A stretch of DNA of 64,000 bases, from assembly GCF_007197555.1 (NCBI RefSeq), contig NZ_CP041614.1, positions 2,472,001 to 2,536,000 of the forward strand, written 5' to 3'. Position numbers and translations under genes: made by a program. Position 1 is the first letter of the stretch. Every line of letters begins with the position of its first letter. Origin of the DNA: Shewanella psychropiezotolerans (GTDB taxonomy: Bacteria > Pseudomonadota > Gammaproteobacteria > Enterobacterales > Shewanellaceae). Under the pieces are notes generated by a model. The model had not been told where the DNA came from. It saw nothing but the letters and a program-made list of their open reading frames with translations, and searched no databases. Shown here in pieces: positions 10,563 to 19,944 of this stretch.

Positions 10563-11798
10563 ATGAAAGGCGTTGCGAAGGAGTTTTATTGGGTGGCTAA
10601 AGCCGAACAGATACACTTACCCCTATCTAAGTTACAAATTGGGCTCACTGTTAAGTTACCTCTCTCGTGGAAGAATCATCCTTTCCTGTTTAATCGTGTC
10701 GAAATTAAAGAAGAAGCCCAAATAGAACTGATTAAAAGCCTAGGAGTTCCCTATGTGATCTTGTTGTCAGGACAAGAGTTACTGCCCGAAGAAATTGAAG
10801 AAGAAGTTGTCGAGGAAGAAGTTAAACAAGTTGTAAAAGAGGTGGACCTTAAGGCGCTTGTACGTAAATCGCTTCGGCTCAGCCAACAGAGATTTGTTCA
10901 ATGTGTGAATGAGAGTCGGGCAGCTTTCAGTAAAACAGGCAGTGACCCCGAAGGCGCCTATCGAAGTTCGGTGACACTAGTCGAAGAGATGCTGGACCAT
11001 ATGCTAGAAATCGATACGCCATTTTTAGCCTTGGTGAGTGCTGGAGAGTCGGATGCTAGTGTGACTCAGCATGGGATCTCAGTCGCCGTAGTTGCCTTGA
11101 TGATAGCCAAGGCGATGGATATGTCGAAATCTGATATGCGAGATATCGCCTTAGGCTGTTTGTATCACGACATTGGTAAATTAAAAGTCCCGGATATTAT
11201 ACGGCGTAAGAAAGGGGCTTTGACCGAGCATGAAACCAACTTTTTGAAAAAACACCCTAACTTTGGCTATGAGATGTTGAATAAATCCGGGCTATATGAT
11301 CAAGCAGTGCTGAATATAGTGCTTCATCATCATGAGTTTATCGATGGCACAGGTTATCCTGATGGTCTCAAAGGCAACAAGATACCTATGGTGACTCAAG
11401 TTGTGAGCCTAGCGAATGATTATGACAGTCAGCTTTGGGCCGAAAATGTTCGCTCCCCTCAAGTTGCTTTAGGTTACCTGTTTAAGAATCGCGCCGGTAA
11501 ACATTCCGAGGCTTTAATTGCCGTATTGGTTAAAATATTGGGAATATATCCGCCAGGCACTATAGTCGAGCTATCTGATCAATCTGTAGGTAAGGTGATG
11601 ATGACCACCAAAGAGGTTAAGCAACCTCAGGTTTGGGCCTGTAAACCCGATGGCAGCGAAGCGGCCTTACGATTTTTGACTAAGGAAGATGTATTAGTCG
11701 AGAAAGTGTTAAAGATCGAGGAGTTATCGGAAGGTGCGATGAAAGCGCTGCAGGCCGACATGGGGATTAGTTTTTATTTCAGTGGTGTTCCCAGCTAA
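10563..11798 (+). CDS. HD-GYP domain c-di-GMP phosphodiesterase with DUF3391
   Basis: A 411-residue cytoplasmic protein. The N-terminal DUF3391 region (about 1-130) ends in a very acidic stretch rich in E and V. The HD-GYP domain follows with the metal ligands in YHDIGK, HHHEFIDGTGYPDGL (the GYP signature) and the downstream LANDYDSQ. The catalytic residues appear complete, so hydrolysis of c-di-GMP is likely. ATG 10563 is chosen over a TTG two codons earlier. Together with the CSS-EAL protein it is the second predicted c-di-GMP-degrading enzyme in this 64 kb. Confidence 0.9.
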   Translation: MKGVAKEFYWVAKAEQIHLPLSKLQIGLTVKLPLSWKNHPFLFNRVEIKEEAQIELIKSLGVPYVILLSGQELLPEEIEEEVVEEEVKQVVKEVDLKALVRKSLRLSQQRFVQCVNESRAAFSKTGSDPEGAYRSSVTLVEEMLDHMLEIDTPFLALVSAGESDASVTQHGISVAVVALMIAKAMDMSKSDMRDIALGCLYHDIGKLKVPDIIRRKKGALTEHETNFLKKHPNFGYEMLNKSGLYDQAVLNIVLHHHEFIDGTGYPDGLKGNKIPMVTQVVSLANDYDSQLWAENVRSPQVALGYLFKNRAGKHSEALIAVLVKILGIYPPGTIVELSDQSVGKVMMTTKEVKQPQVWACKPDGSEAALRFLTKEDVLVEKVLKIEELSEGAMKALQADMGISFYFSGVPS

Positions 11799-11864
11799 CG
11801 ACTAGTTAATCTACTGCGTTCACTCTATGATGTGATGAGTCGATTTCAACTATAGGGTTACAGC

Positions 11865-12719
11865 TTGAAGATTAACACAGTGAGTATTGTCGGTTGCGGT
11901 TGGTTCGGTCTTCCTTTAGCTAAGCACCTTGTTAAACTGGGTTACCAAGTCAGTGGTAGTAAGAGGGAGAGTGAGGCTGCCAATAAACTGCAAAGTGATG
12001 GTATCCGAGGTTTTAGCTTAGATCTCGATAATCATGAGTTTAATGGACACTGTTTCGAAGTTGATAAATTATCTCAGATCGATGTAGAGTTAACATCTGA
12101 ATTTCAATCACAGTTGCAAGGGTCTTTGCATACTGATGCGCTAGTGATCAATATTCCCCCATCCATAAGAAAACTTCCCCATGCTTATCTCAATCGACTC
12201 AAGTTTCTTAAGTCGCTGATGGCCAAGCATGTATACCAGCAAGTCATATTTATCAGTACCACTGGGGTATACCCAGCTACGGGAGAGCCAATGACTGAGA
12301 GTGATGCTGCGGCTCACTCGCCATCAAGCGAAATTTTACTTCAGGCCGAAAGCCTGTTTTCACAAGATTATCCTACTTGTGTATTGAGATTCTCAGGGCT
12401 GATAGGCCCTGCTAGGCATCCTGGGCGTTTCCTTGCCGGAAAGAAAGATCTGCCAGGAACGGATGCGCCGGTAAATTTAGTGCACCTCGATGATTGTATC
12501 GGCGCCGTTTCCTGTTTGTTGTCTAGTGAGCTTTTATCGCCTGTCTATAACCTATGTGCAGCGGGTCATCCCAGTCGAGCAGACTTTTATACGCGAGCAG
12601 CTCAGCACTTGTCATTAGAGGTGCCGATTTTTGGGGAAGAGCTTCAAGTAGCAAAAATCATAGATGGCAGTAAGATAACCAAGGAATTAGGCTTTAATTA
12701 CCGCCATAACTCCCCTTAG
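11865..12719 (+). CDS. Rossmann-fold NAD(P)-dependent epimerase/dehydratase-like protein (YeeZ-like)
   Basis: 284 residues beginning with a dinucleotide-binding loop VGCGWFGLPLAKHLV. A mid-protein FISTTGVYPATGEPMTESD segment is typical of atypical SDRs of the YeeZ type. The start is TTG at 11865, eight bases after AGGG; there is no ATG before the conserved glycine loop. Neighbours (HD-GYP upstream, dsbA downstream) give no pathway clue. The substrate is unknown, and the exact subfamily is inferred. Confidence 0.75.
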   Translation: MKINTVSIVGCGWFGLPLAKHLVKLGYQVSGSKRESEAANKLQSDGIRGFSLDLDNHEFNGHCFEVDKLSQIDVELTSEFQSQLQGSLHTDALVINIPPSIRKLPHAYLNRLKFLKSLMAKHVYQQVIFISTTGVYPATGEPMTESDAAAHSPSSEILLQAESLFSQDYPTCVLRFSGLIGPARHPGRFLAGKKDLPGTDAPVNLVHLDDCIGAVSCLLSSELLSPVYNLCAAGHPSRADFYTRAAQHLSLEVPIFGEELQVAKIIDGSKITKELGFNYRHNSP

Positions 12720-12865
12720 ACATGTTGAATAAGTGCTAACTTAGGTTAGTTGAATATTTTTGTGTTAGACAAACTATCGGCTATGGTTGCAGTCAATTAA
12801 TGATTTTATAAATAGCGTTTTTCGTTGGATTTTGTACATAAATTTTATAAAGAGTAGGAGAGACA

Positions 12866-13501
12866 ATGGGTACTATCAAGTGGTCATTTACCGCCTTGTT
12901 TTTCGTTATGGCGAGTTTAGTTATAAGCGACAGAGTCGAAGCCAAAGACTTTGTTGAAGGCGTGGATTACGTGCAAGTGAGCGGGATCCCCGAGGCGAAA
13001 TCACCGATAGTGCGGGAGTTTTTCTCCTATAACTGTCCACACTGTTATCGCCAAGACCCCATTTTCGAGGAGACGGTTGAGCTTCTCGGCGATACCATTG
13101 ATTTTGAGCGAACTCCCGTAGGTGCAGGGCGTCCAAGCTGGATCTTAAGTCAGGAGGCCTATTATCTTGCGCAGAAATTTAAGATGACCCGCCAAGTCCA
13201 TGGCAATCTTTTTAAGCGTATCCATGAGAAAGAGGGGCCTTTTACTAGGCCCGAACAGCTCAAGGACTTCTTCGTTAAGCAAGGCGCCGATGCAAACGCA
13301 GTGGAAAAAGCGATGAATTCGGTCGATGCAAAGTTAGCCATCTCTAACTATGATACTCAAGCCCAGTTAGCGGGGATCCGTGGGGTACCTTCACTGTTAG
13401 TGAATGGTAAATATCTCATTGGTTCTAAATCCAGGACGCCGGAAGAGTTGGCCGAGTTGGTAAAATACCTGTCAGCACTCGAAGGAGCTGATAAAAGCTA
13501 A
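12866..13501 (+). CDS. dsbA: Thiol:disulfide interchange protein DsbA
   Basis: A 211-residue periplasmic oxidoreductase. The signal peptide ends near EAKDF (about residue 27), the catalytic C57-P-H-C60 lies in FFSYNCPHCYRQ, and the cis-proline loop is GVPSLLVNG. Length and architecture match DsbA, which introduces disulfides into exported proteins using DsbB as electron acceptor. The ATG at 12866 follows AGTAGGAGAGAC, a good ribosome site. The gene appears monocistronic. In this window its likely clients include the cysteine-bearing CSS-domain phosphodiesterase. Confidence 0.9.
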   Translation: MGTIKWSFTALFFVMASLVISDRVEAKDFVEGVDYVQVSGIPEAKSPIVREFFSYNCPHCYRQDPIFEETVELLGDTIDFERTPVGAGRPSWILSQEAYYLAQKFKMTRQVHGNLFKRIHEKEGPFTRPEQLKDFFVKQGADANAVEKAMNSVDAKLAISNYDTQAQLAGIRGVPSLLVNGKYLIGSKSRTPEELAELVKYLSALEGADKS

Positions 13502-13594
13502 CGGAGGCTAGGTAGCTTCCTACTAATCACTTATAAAGCCCCTATGCTGAGCGATCATTGCGGGTTATAAGGTTCAGACTTAAGGAAGAATGGT

Positions 13595-14134
13595 ATGTTA
13601 AGTAAAGAAAGTACTGGTCTAATTATCACCGACATACAAGGAAAATTGGCTCGGTTAGTTCATGATAGTGACGCTTTGGTTTCAAATTGTGCAAAGCTGA
13701 TTAAAGGCGCACAAGTTCTTGGTTTACCGATAATATGGCTTGAACAAAATCCAGATAAACTGGGTTCGACGGTCGATGAACTGAGTGCTTTGTTGGCAGA
13801 CCAATATCCCATTCCCAAGTTTACCTTTGACGCCTGCGAAGAGCCTCAATTTATGCAAGCGGTGCGCACTGCAAATGTAGATACATGGCTGGTTTGTGGT
13901 ATTGAAGCACATATTTGTGTTTATCAAACATCATTACATCTGAAACAATTAGGTTTTAAAGTGCAATTAGTCTGTGACAGCATCTCTTCACGTACGCTCG
14001 CCAACAAAAATTTAGCAATAACTAAGCTGGTTAATCGAGGCGTCGATGTTTCGGGGGTAGAAATGTGCTTATATGAATTAGTTAAGGATTGTCGAGCAAT
14101 CGAGTTTAAAGACATACTCAGTTTAATTAAGTAG
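13595..14134 (+). CDS. Isochorismatase-family cysteine hydrolase (YcaC-like)
   Basis: A 179-residue single-domain hydrolase. The catalytic triad is visible as D13 (TDIQG), K75 (PKFTFDA) and C108 (GIEAHICVY), with the characteristic non-proline cis-peptide region before the Cys. The family hydrolyses amide or vinyl-ether bonds of small molecules; the substrate here is unknown. It is convergent with the hxlR gene at 14307. Confidence 0.85.
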   Translation: MLSKESTGLIITDIQGKLARLVHDSDALVSNCAKLIKGAQVLGLPIIWLEQNPDKLGSTVDELSALLADQYPIPKFTFDACEEPQFMQAVRTANVDTWLVCGIEAHICVYQTSLHLKQLGFKVQLVCDSISSRTLANKNLAITKLVNRGVDVSGVEMCLYELVKDCRAIEFKDILSLIK

Positions 14135-14306
14135 TTAGGTAAACTTTATACCCGAATTCGACATCTAAGTGCACCATTTTTTCTAAAGTGTATAACGCAG
14201 TGGTCACTGGTGATATGGGCGGTGTAGCCTTATATCTGCCCAATTGCCCGGCCTTATCTAAGAGCTTTGTAAGCAGCGTGAATTCGTTATCTCGCTCGTA
14301 TTGTTT

Positions 14307-14663
14307 TTAGAGGTTGTTCTCTTCGGTCCAATCTTTAAGTTTTTCTAGTATGTCTAATGCGGTACGACCAAAATCTGTGATCTCATAGGTGACTGCAATC
14401 GGTCGAGTACAGATCACTTCTCTGATCACTAGCCCTTGGTTTTCTAATTCTTTAAGGCGCTGATCGACCATTTTCTTACTCGCACCACCTAGCATTCGAG
14501 ATAATTCATTAAAACGCACAGGTCCATCTTTCAGGTGCCAGAGAATTGAAGCCTTCCACTTTCCGCCTAAAATTCGCATACCTCGCTCAATCAGGCAGGG
14601 TTCTTCGCAACTTTCTAGATTTATTTTTTTAATATTGTTCTTTGTTTTTAAAGTGTTTTCCAT
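14307..14663 (-). CDS. HxlR-family winged-helix regulator
   Basis: 118 residues with the HxlR core: CLIERGMRILGGKWKASIL, then RFNELSRMLGGASKKM and a wing ending VTYEITDFGRTAL. Cysteines at about 19 and 23 near the N-terminus may be redox- or aldehyde-sensitive, as in several HxlR proteins (inference). It is divergent from the aldehyde dehydrogenase gene across a 115-bp gap and probably regulates it and itself. Confidence 0.88.
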   Translation of the reverse strand: MENTLKTKNNIKKINLESCEEPCLIERGMRILGGKWKASILWHLKDGPVRFNELSRMLGGASKKMVDQRLKELENQGLVIREVICTRPIAVTYEITDFGRTALDILEKLKDWTEENNL

Positions 14664-14778
14664 ATTTATTCCAATCTAGTCAGCCTGGTTACTAAAAGTA
14701 TACTGGTTGCTTTAATTCGCCACTCTAGCAAAATGTAACACAACAACCAATGATAACTTGTTATATGGAAGCCAATAG

Positions 14779-16110
14779 ATGTCAATGCTCGTCTCTTACG
14801 ATCCAATCAATCGAATAGCACTCGGTGAAGTGCCGATAACAACCGCTGAAAAAATACCAGCTGTGGTTAAACAAGCAAAGAATGTCCAAAAGGCATGGGC
14901 TGCCTTGTCCCTAAACGAGCGTCAACAGAAAGTGACCTTGGCATATGAACATCTAGTTAAAGTCCAAGAGGCGCTTACGCTTTTGATCAGTAAAGAGATG
15001 GGAAAAGACTATCGTAGAGCCAGTTATGAGGTCGGTGGTACGATTCAAAATAGCGATTATTTTTGCCAAGAAATAGCACATGCACTTGCACCTGAGCCGA
15101 AGGGACATGGGGTTGAACTGCAATATCGCCCCTTAGGTGTAGTCGCGGTTATTTCACCTTGGAATTATCCGCTAGCAATGGCAAATAATTTACTGCTTCC
15201 GGCATTAATGGCGGGTAACAGTGTGGTGTTAAAACCGTCAGAAGAAACGCCATTGGTGGCGGATCTTTTTGTCAAAACACTCAATGAGGTATTGCCTGCA
15301 GGGGTGTTACAAGTTGTTCATGGTGATGCCGTTACCGGAAAGTCGCTCGTCAATGCCGATATCAATATGGTGGCATTTACAGGCTCGCTCGCGGCTGGAA
15401 AGCACATAATGGCCAGCGCCGCGTCATCGCTAAAACGGCTAGTCATGGAGCTAGGGGGTAACGATCCCATGATTGTGATGGCCAGCGCAGATATTGATGA
15501 AGCGGTGCAGTTTGCCGTAGCCAGTTCGTTCGAAAATGCAGGCCAGATGTGCACTTCAACTGAGCGGGTATATGTCGATGCACGCGTAGCAGATGAGTTT
15601 GAACAAAAGGTAGTCGCGCTTGCCAGTCGTTATCGAGTCGGCACGTGGGACCAAAACAACGTTAATATTGGTCCTATTGTGAATCAGAAACAGCATCTAA
15701 GTGTCATTAATCAGCTTAAAGATGCAGAGGCTAAAGGTGCTAGATTCCTGTTAGGCACAGCAGACTATGAGCCGCCTTTTATACAGCCAACTGTCGTTGC
15801 CGATATCACACCTGACATGTGCTTAGAGCGTGACGAAACCTTTGGCCCCATAGTCGCGATTAGTCGTTATAAGCATATATCAGAGGCGATCGAGCGTGCT
15901 AATGCTAGCCAATATGGCTTAGGTGCGACGGTATTTGGTGGCGCAGGTGCCCCTGCCGTTGCCGAACAAATGGAAGCCGGTATGGTGGGAGTTAACCAAG
16001 GTGCAGGTGGGGAGGGGCCTTGGGTAGGTGCTAAGCAAAGTGGTTTTGGCTTTCATGGCACCGCCGCGGGACATCGACAATTTTCTCAGGTACGCGTTAT
16101 CAGCAAATAA
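14779..16110 (+). CDS. NAD(P)-dependent aldehyde dehydrogenase, succinate-semialdehyde dehydrogenase-like
   Basis: 443 residues of the ALDH superfamily, on the short side for the family. Visible are the Asn site in ISPWNYPLAMA, the cofactor helix FTGSLAAGKHIM, the general base Glu in LVMELGGNDP, the catalytic Cys in NAGQMCTSTERV and ETFGPIVAI. The shape resembles YneI/Sad or GabD-type enzymes that oxidise short-chain semialdehydes; substrate not determined. It starts 115 bp from a divergent hxlR gene and is followed 73 bp later by a 2-oxoglutarate oxygenase gene. The three look like one regulatory unit. Confidence 0.85.
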   Translation: MSMLVSYDPINRIALGEVPITTAEKIPAVVKQAKNVQKAWAALSLNERQQKVTLAYEHLVKVQEALTLLISKEMGKDYRRASYEVGGTIQNSDYFCQEIAHALAPEPKGHGVELQYRPLGVVAVISPWNYPLAMANNLLLPALMAGNSVVLKPSEETPLVADLFVKTLNEVLPAGVLQVVHGDAVTGKSLVNADINMVAFTGSLAAGKHIMASAASSLKRLVMELGGNDPMIVMASADIDEAVQFAVASSFENAGQMCTSTERVYVDARVADEFEQKVVALASRYRVGTWDQNNVNIGPIVNQKQHLSVINQLKDAEAKGARFLLGTADYEPPFIQPTVVADITPDMCLERDETFGPIVAISRYKHISEAIERANASQYGLGATVFGGAGAPAVAEQMEAGMVGVNQGAGGEGPWVGAKQSGFGFHGTAAGHRQFSQVRVISK

Positions 16111-16183
16111 GGCCACTCATCAATTCAAGTGGACTGGCTTCACGCAGTCACGTGAGTTAAAGAACTATCAAGAAGAGATAACT

Positions 16184-16969
16184 ATGAATCAAGATAACGA
16201 CACGAACGCTAATTTTTTTGTTGCGGCGTTAGAACCTGGAGCCGAGCACCCCTCATTACCAGCCTGGGGTAACCATGAGCCTAACCCTGCAAATTTGAGT
16301 CATGATGTCGATATTGGCCAGATTGAGCGCCGTGAGTTAGCGCGAGTACCTGGTGCATTTCAGTTATTAAACGTCTTGTCTAAAGCGGAATGCAAAAGAC
16401 TAATAAACATCAGTGAGCAACTTGGCTTCCTGCCCGATGCTGCGGTGTCCTTGCCCCGCAGTGTACGCCATAACGACAGCCTAACTTGGATCGTAGACGA
16501 AAAAACAGATGGCACTATTTGGCAGCGTATTGCTCATTTAATGGATGATAGGCAGGGGATTTTTGGCGGCAGCAAAGCTTTAGGCATAAACGCCCGTTTT
16601 CGGTTCTATCGTTATAGCCAAGATGACTTTTTCAAACCACACTCGGATGGTTCTTGGCCAGGTAGCCGGATCATAGATAATGAGCTTATTGCTGACGCTT
16701 TCCCCGACCGATATAGTCAAATGACCTTGTTAATCCTGCTCAGTGAAGACTTTCAAGGCGGCGCTACTCGTTTTCTAGTGAATGCCAGGGATACAAGTCG
16801 ACCTGCAAAAGCAGGAGATCCCGTTGCAAATGTCGACGTTCGAACTCCTGCGGGTAGTATATTGTGTTTTCCTCATGGTATGCATCCATTGCACTGTATA
16901 CACAGCTCAGTTGCGATTACTGGAGGGGTTAAATACATTATCCGCAGTGATGTATTGTTTGAGGTGTAA
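16184..16969 (+). CDS. 2-oxoglutarate/Fe(II)-dependent oxygenase
   Basis: 261 residues with a prolyl-4-hydroxylase-like fold. Iron ligands H-x-D are seen in FKPHSDGSWPG, with a distal His in FPHGMHPLHC and the 2OG-binding Arg near GGVKYIIRSD. The reading frame is open from 16028 inside the preceding aldehyde dehydrogenase gene, but the ATG at 16184, preceded by agaagagat, is the sensible start. It sits 73 bp after the aldehyde dehydrogenase and is probably co-transcribed. The substrate may be an amino acid or small metabolite (inference). Confidence 0.8.
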   Translation: MNQDNDTNANFFVAALEPGAEHPSLPAWGNHEPNPANLSHDVDIGQIERRELARVPGAFQLLNVLSKAECKRLINISEQLGFLPDAAVSLPRSVRHNDSLTWIVDEKTDGTIWQRIAHLMDDRQGIFGGSKALGINARFRFYRYSQDDFFKPHSDGSWPGSRIIDNELIADAFPDRYSQMTLLILLSEDFQGGATRFLVNARDTSRPAKAGDPVANVDVRTPAGSILCFPHGMHPLHCIHSSVAITGGVKYIIRSDVLFEV

Positions 16970-16978
16970 GCAGGACAG

Positions 16979-17007
16979 GCGTGACTAACCGAAATAATGA
17001 GTCACGC
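16979..17007. terminator. Inverted repeat between convergent genes
   Basis: GCGTGACT ... AGTCACGC (8-bp stem, 13-base loop) lies between the 2OG oxygenase and the usp gene. There is no clear T-run, so termination activity is uncertain. Confidence 0.4.
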
Positions 17008-17015
17008 GAGTTACC

Positions 17016-17882
17016 TTATTGATTTTCATCATGATGAGGAACCACCAACACATTACTACGGATCCGAGCTAAAATTGACTCGGCAGTATTACCTATTACA
17101 TGGCCAAGCAGACCTTGGCGTTGACGTGCACCTATGACTAAATACTGCGCTTTTAAACGGCAACTTAATTCAAAAAGGCACATGTCAGCGTCTCCAGCCA
17201 TAATATGCACATGGTTTTTATCCAGGCCTATTTCCTCAATGACTTGTCGATGTTGTTGATAGGCATCTTTAATCAAGGTACGACTGTTCACTAGATCCAT
17301 ATCCCGCAATATTTTAGGTAAGCGGATCACAAAACCTAGATGTAAGTCATGACCCGTAGAGGCTGCAAGTTTATGTGCTTGTGTAATGACAGCTTGATTG
17401 AGTGCTTGCTTTGATGGCTTATTACTCCCCAGGTCTACCGCCATCAAAATCGACTTTGTCCGATTGAGAGGGTTATTACTCAGTAACATGAGTGGCACCT
17501 TGGTATGGCGGATAAGTTGCCAATCCATAGGAAGAAAATGTGCCGACTCATGAATCGATTTAAGCATCATGGCATACTCATCTGGATGAACATGTTCGCA
17601 GGCATGTTCGGACAAGGTTTTACACCAGATATTGGTAAAAGGGACATCATTGGCATCGAGCTCACCCAGCAGGAGCTGCACTCGTGTTTTGTCATCGGCC
17701 AAAATTTGCACGCGCGCAGCGCCCGCGATGCGGGGATTATAGTAAGCATCTCCACTAAAGGACTCATAGCTGTAGGCCATAATTTCAGGAAGTAAGCCCA
17801 ACTGATTGGCTAATAAAATCCCTGCACTGATCGCATCGGTTTGCTGCTGATTACGTTGTGAAATGATAAATAATTTATCCAT
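17016..17882 (-). CDS. Tandem universal stress protein (UspE-like)
   Basis: 288 residues, long enough for two Usp domains. The C-terminal half has the nucleotide-binding pattern VIGARQRQGLLGHVIGNTAE and ends SNVLVVPH. The N-terminal half (LFIISQRNQQQTDAISAG) is more divergent. A mid-segment KSILMAVDLGSNK marks the start of the second domain. It is divergent from a Kef-type antiporter gene 117 bp away, a common pairing of Usp proteins with transporters. A role in ion or stress homeostasis is inference. Confidence 0.85.
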   Translation of the reverse strand: MDKLFIISQRNQQQTDAISAGILLANQLGLLPEIMAYSYESFSGDAYYNPRIAGAARVQILADDKTRVQLLLGELDANDVPFTNIWCKTLSEHACEHVHPDEYAMMLKSIHESAHFLPMDWQLIRHTKVPLMLLSNNPLNRTKSILMAVDLGSNKPSKQALNQAVITQAHKLAASTGHDLHLGFVIRLPKILRDMDLVNSRTLIKDAYQQHRQVIEEIGLDKNHVHIMAGDADMCLFELSCRLKAQYLVIGARQRQGLLGHVIGNTAESILARIRSNVLVVPHHDENQ

Positions 17883-17999
17883 GAGCTACTCCTTCCTTGA
17901 CCTTAATTTGAACATAGCAAATGGTGTAATTTACACCTTGATCTTCATCATTAAAACGCTCAGTATTCACTCAGTTCTCGCTGTGGTTACGAGGGATGT

Positions 18000-19195
18000 A
18001 TGGCGGTAGAGCAGTTTATTATCTCGTTATGCTTGATCTTATTTTGCGGTAAACTTTTCGGAAGTTTGTTCGAACGCTTTGGCCTACCTGCAGTGGTGGG
18101 TGAAATACTCGCAGGCCTATTGTTAGGACCTACATTGCTTAATTATATTGCCCCCCACCCGACCTTAGCTGTACTGGCCGAGTTAGGGGTGATCTTGCTG
18201 TTATTTTCCATCGGCTGCGAAACATCTATTAAACGGTTATATCTAGCAGGAAGCCGCGCAGTAAGTGTTGCTGCGCTAGGGATCATTGTCCCCGTGATTG
18301 TGATCGGCCTTAGCAGTGCCTACTATCTCACTGATTCGACCTTTACCGCGCTCTATCTTGGTTGTGCATTAACTGCCACAAGCATAGGTATTTCATTGCG
18401 CGTGTTAGCACAAACTCAACAAGCCCAAACTCCAGTGGGTAATATTATCTTAGGCGCAGCGGTTATCGATGATATCGCGGGTGTGATTTTACTCAGTGTA
18501 TTATTTAACTTTGCCAGCCAGGGGGCCTCGATGCTGGCAGTGCTATATTGCTTATAGTCAAAGTGCTGTTGTTTTTATTGTTCACACCACCAGTTGCACG
18601 GGCGCTGCTGTATCTTGCACGAGCTCTCAAACCTGTTGATGATAATTCCGGCTATGAAGTCATCATTACCATGATTTTAGTCTGCTTTTTTGCTTGGCTT
18701 GCCCACTTGTTTGGCGCACCTGCACTACTCGGTGGCTTCGCTGTCGGTTTAGCACTCAGTCGGCAGTTTGTTTCGCCTTTTAACCGTTACTTAGTTAACC
18801 CCTTTGCCTTTACCCACAAAATGGAATTATCAACAAAAGCGTTAGTGGACGTGTTTGCGCCGATCTTTTTTGTTTATGTTGGTATCAGTTTAGATTTAAG
18901 TCAGTTGGATTACAGTGCTAGCGGGATCTTACTATTGCTGTGGTTATCTTTGCTGGCCATTGTCAGTAAACTGTTGGCGGGTTGGCTAGCTGGTGGGCAA
19001 TGGCAGACCAAAGCGGTAGTAGGCAGTGCCATGGTACCCAGAGGGGAGGTCGGTTTAGTGTTTGCCGAGTTGGGACTGAAAATGGGGATTATCGACAGCA
19101 AACTGTTTACTGAATTAGTGGTGATCATAGCGGTCACGACTCTCATTGGCCCGCTACTGCTAAAGTGGAGTTTAAAAAAGTACGCTCATCATTAG
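18000..19195 (+). pseudogene. CPA2-type (Kef-like) cation/proton antiporter, frameshifted
   Basis: Two frames join into one protein of about 398 residues with 11-12 membrane segments. The first runs from ATG 18000 (FGLPAVVGEILAGLLLGP; DDIAGVILLS) to TAG at 18555-18557. The second is open across the junction and continues LLIVKVLLFLLFTPPVA through VPRGEVGLVFAELG to the stop at 19193-19195. Loss of one base near 18540-18550 (gcagtgctatattgc) explains the break. All the core antiporter motifs are present on either side, so the lesion is recent or a sequencing error. It is paired with the divergent usp gene. Confidence 0.85.
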
Positions 19196-19249
19196 CAAAT
19201 GGAGACTGGTACGAGTCGAGTGAGGGAAAATAAGCATGGGTTCTCCAAT

Positions 19250-19285
19250 GCCACTAAAACTGAATGTTCACTCAGTTTTAGTGGC
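19250..19285. terminator. Bidirectional stem-loop between convergent genes
   Basis: GCCACTAAAACTGA ... TCAGTTTTAGTGGC forms a perfect 14-bp stem with an 8-base loop. It overlaps the last codons of the REC gene on the minus strand and lies 55 bases after the antiporter stop. A short T-run (attttg) follows on the plus side. Confidence 0.65.
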
Positions 19286-19678
19286 GAGTATTTTGTAAAT
19301 AGCTGGAACTGAGACGGGTTTCAAAAGGTATGAATCACAATGGTTTTTGATGGTTAAAATATCCCCGCTTGGACTTCTGGATGTCACGATAATGATATGG
19401 CAGGGCTTTACTCTATAGCTAGAACGTTGCTCTAATTGACGTATTTTATTTAATGCATATTCTCCGTTAAAGTATGGCATTCCGCGATCTAGCATAATTA
19501 AATCAAAAGGTTCTCCGGCTATGAGTGACTCCCTGAAACTATCAACAGCTTCATACCCGTTCGATACTGTTTTTATATAGATGTTATCTATTGAATTAGA
19601 ATTAACATAAGAATATATGAGCCTTTTGTTAACTTCAACACCTACGGGGTCATCATCAGCAATCAAAACTCTCATCAT
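19268..19678 (-). CDS. Stand-alone response-regulator receiver protein
   Basis: A 136-residue CheY-like REC domain with no output domain. The acidic pocket is IADDDP, the phospho-acceptor is D64 in LIMLDRGMP, and the switch Ser/Thr (IVTSRS) and Lys (YLLKPVSVP) are present. The start has a good ribosome site (AAGGAATTC). It follows the zinc-ribbon gene by 44 bp on the same strand and is probably in its operon. No histidine kinase is adjacent, so its partner is unknown. Confidence 0.88.
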   Translation of the reverse strand: MMRVLIADDDPVGVEVNKRLIYSYVNSNSIDNIYIKTVSNGYEAVDSFRESLIAGEPFDLIMLDRGMPYFNGEYALNKIRQLEQRSSYRVKPCHIIIVTSRSPSGDILTIKNHCDSYLLKPVSVPAIYKILATKTE

Positions 19679-19722
19679 GAATTCCTTATTCTTATAACTT
19701 TTTTCAACATTCTGAACGTTAA

Positions 19723-19944
19723 CTATGAAAATCCGAAAAATACCATCGCTTCATCGAATAAAAAAGCTGTTATCAATAAGGCCACACCAAACCTAAACAA
19801 CCATTGCATTCTTGTTTTTCTATGTTTAGCCGTTGCCTTATCTGGTAGAAGAGGTTCGCTGCAATTGAGGCAAACACGTCTTCCATTGGGAACGATACGA
19901 AAGCAAGCTGAACAAAATACTGACTCTCGTGAATTTTCATCCAT
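19723..19944 (-). CDS. Small zinc-ribbon membrane protein
   Basis: A 73-residue protein. An N-terminal ribbon has two Cys pairs (FCSACFRIV and VCLNCSEPL, both C-x2-C), followed by a basic stretch (AKHRKTRMQ) and one membrane helix (about 49-68). The start at 19944 is backed by a near-perfect ribosome site (AAGGAGG). The family is not recognised beyond the zinc-ribbon type. It leads the operon with the REC protein. Confidence 0.65.
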   Translation of the reverse strand: MDENSRESVFCSACFRIVPNGRRVCLNCSEPLLPDKATAKHRKTRMQWLFRFGVALLITAFLFDEAMVFFGFS

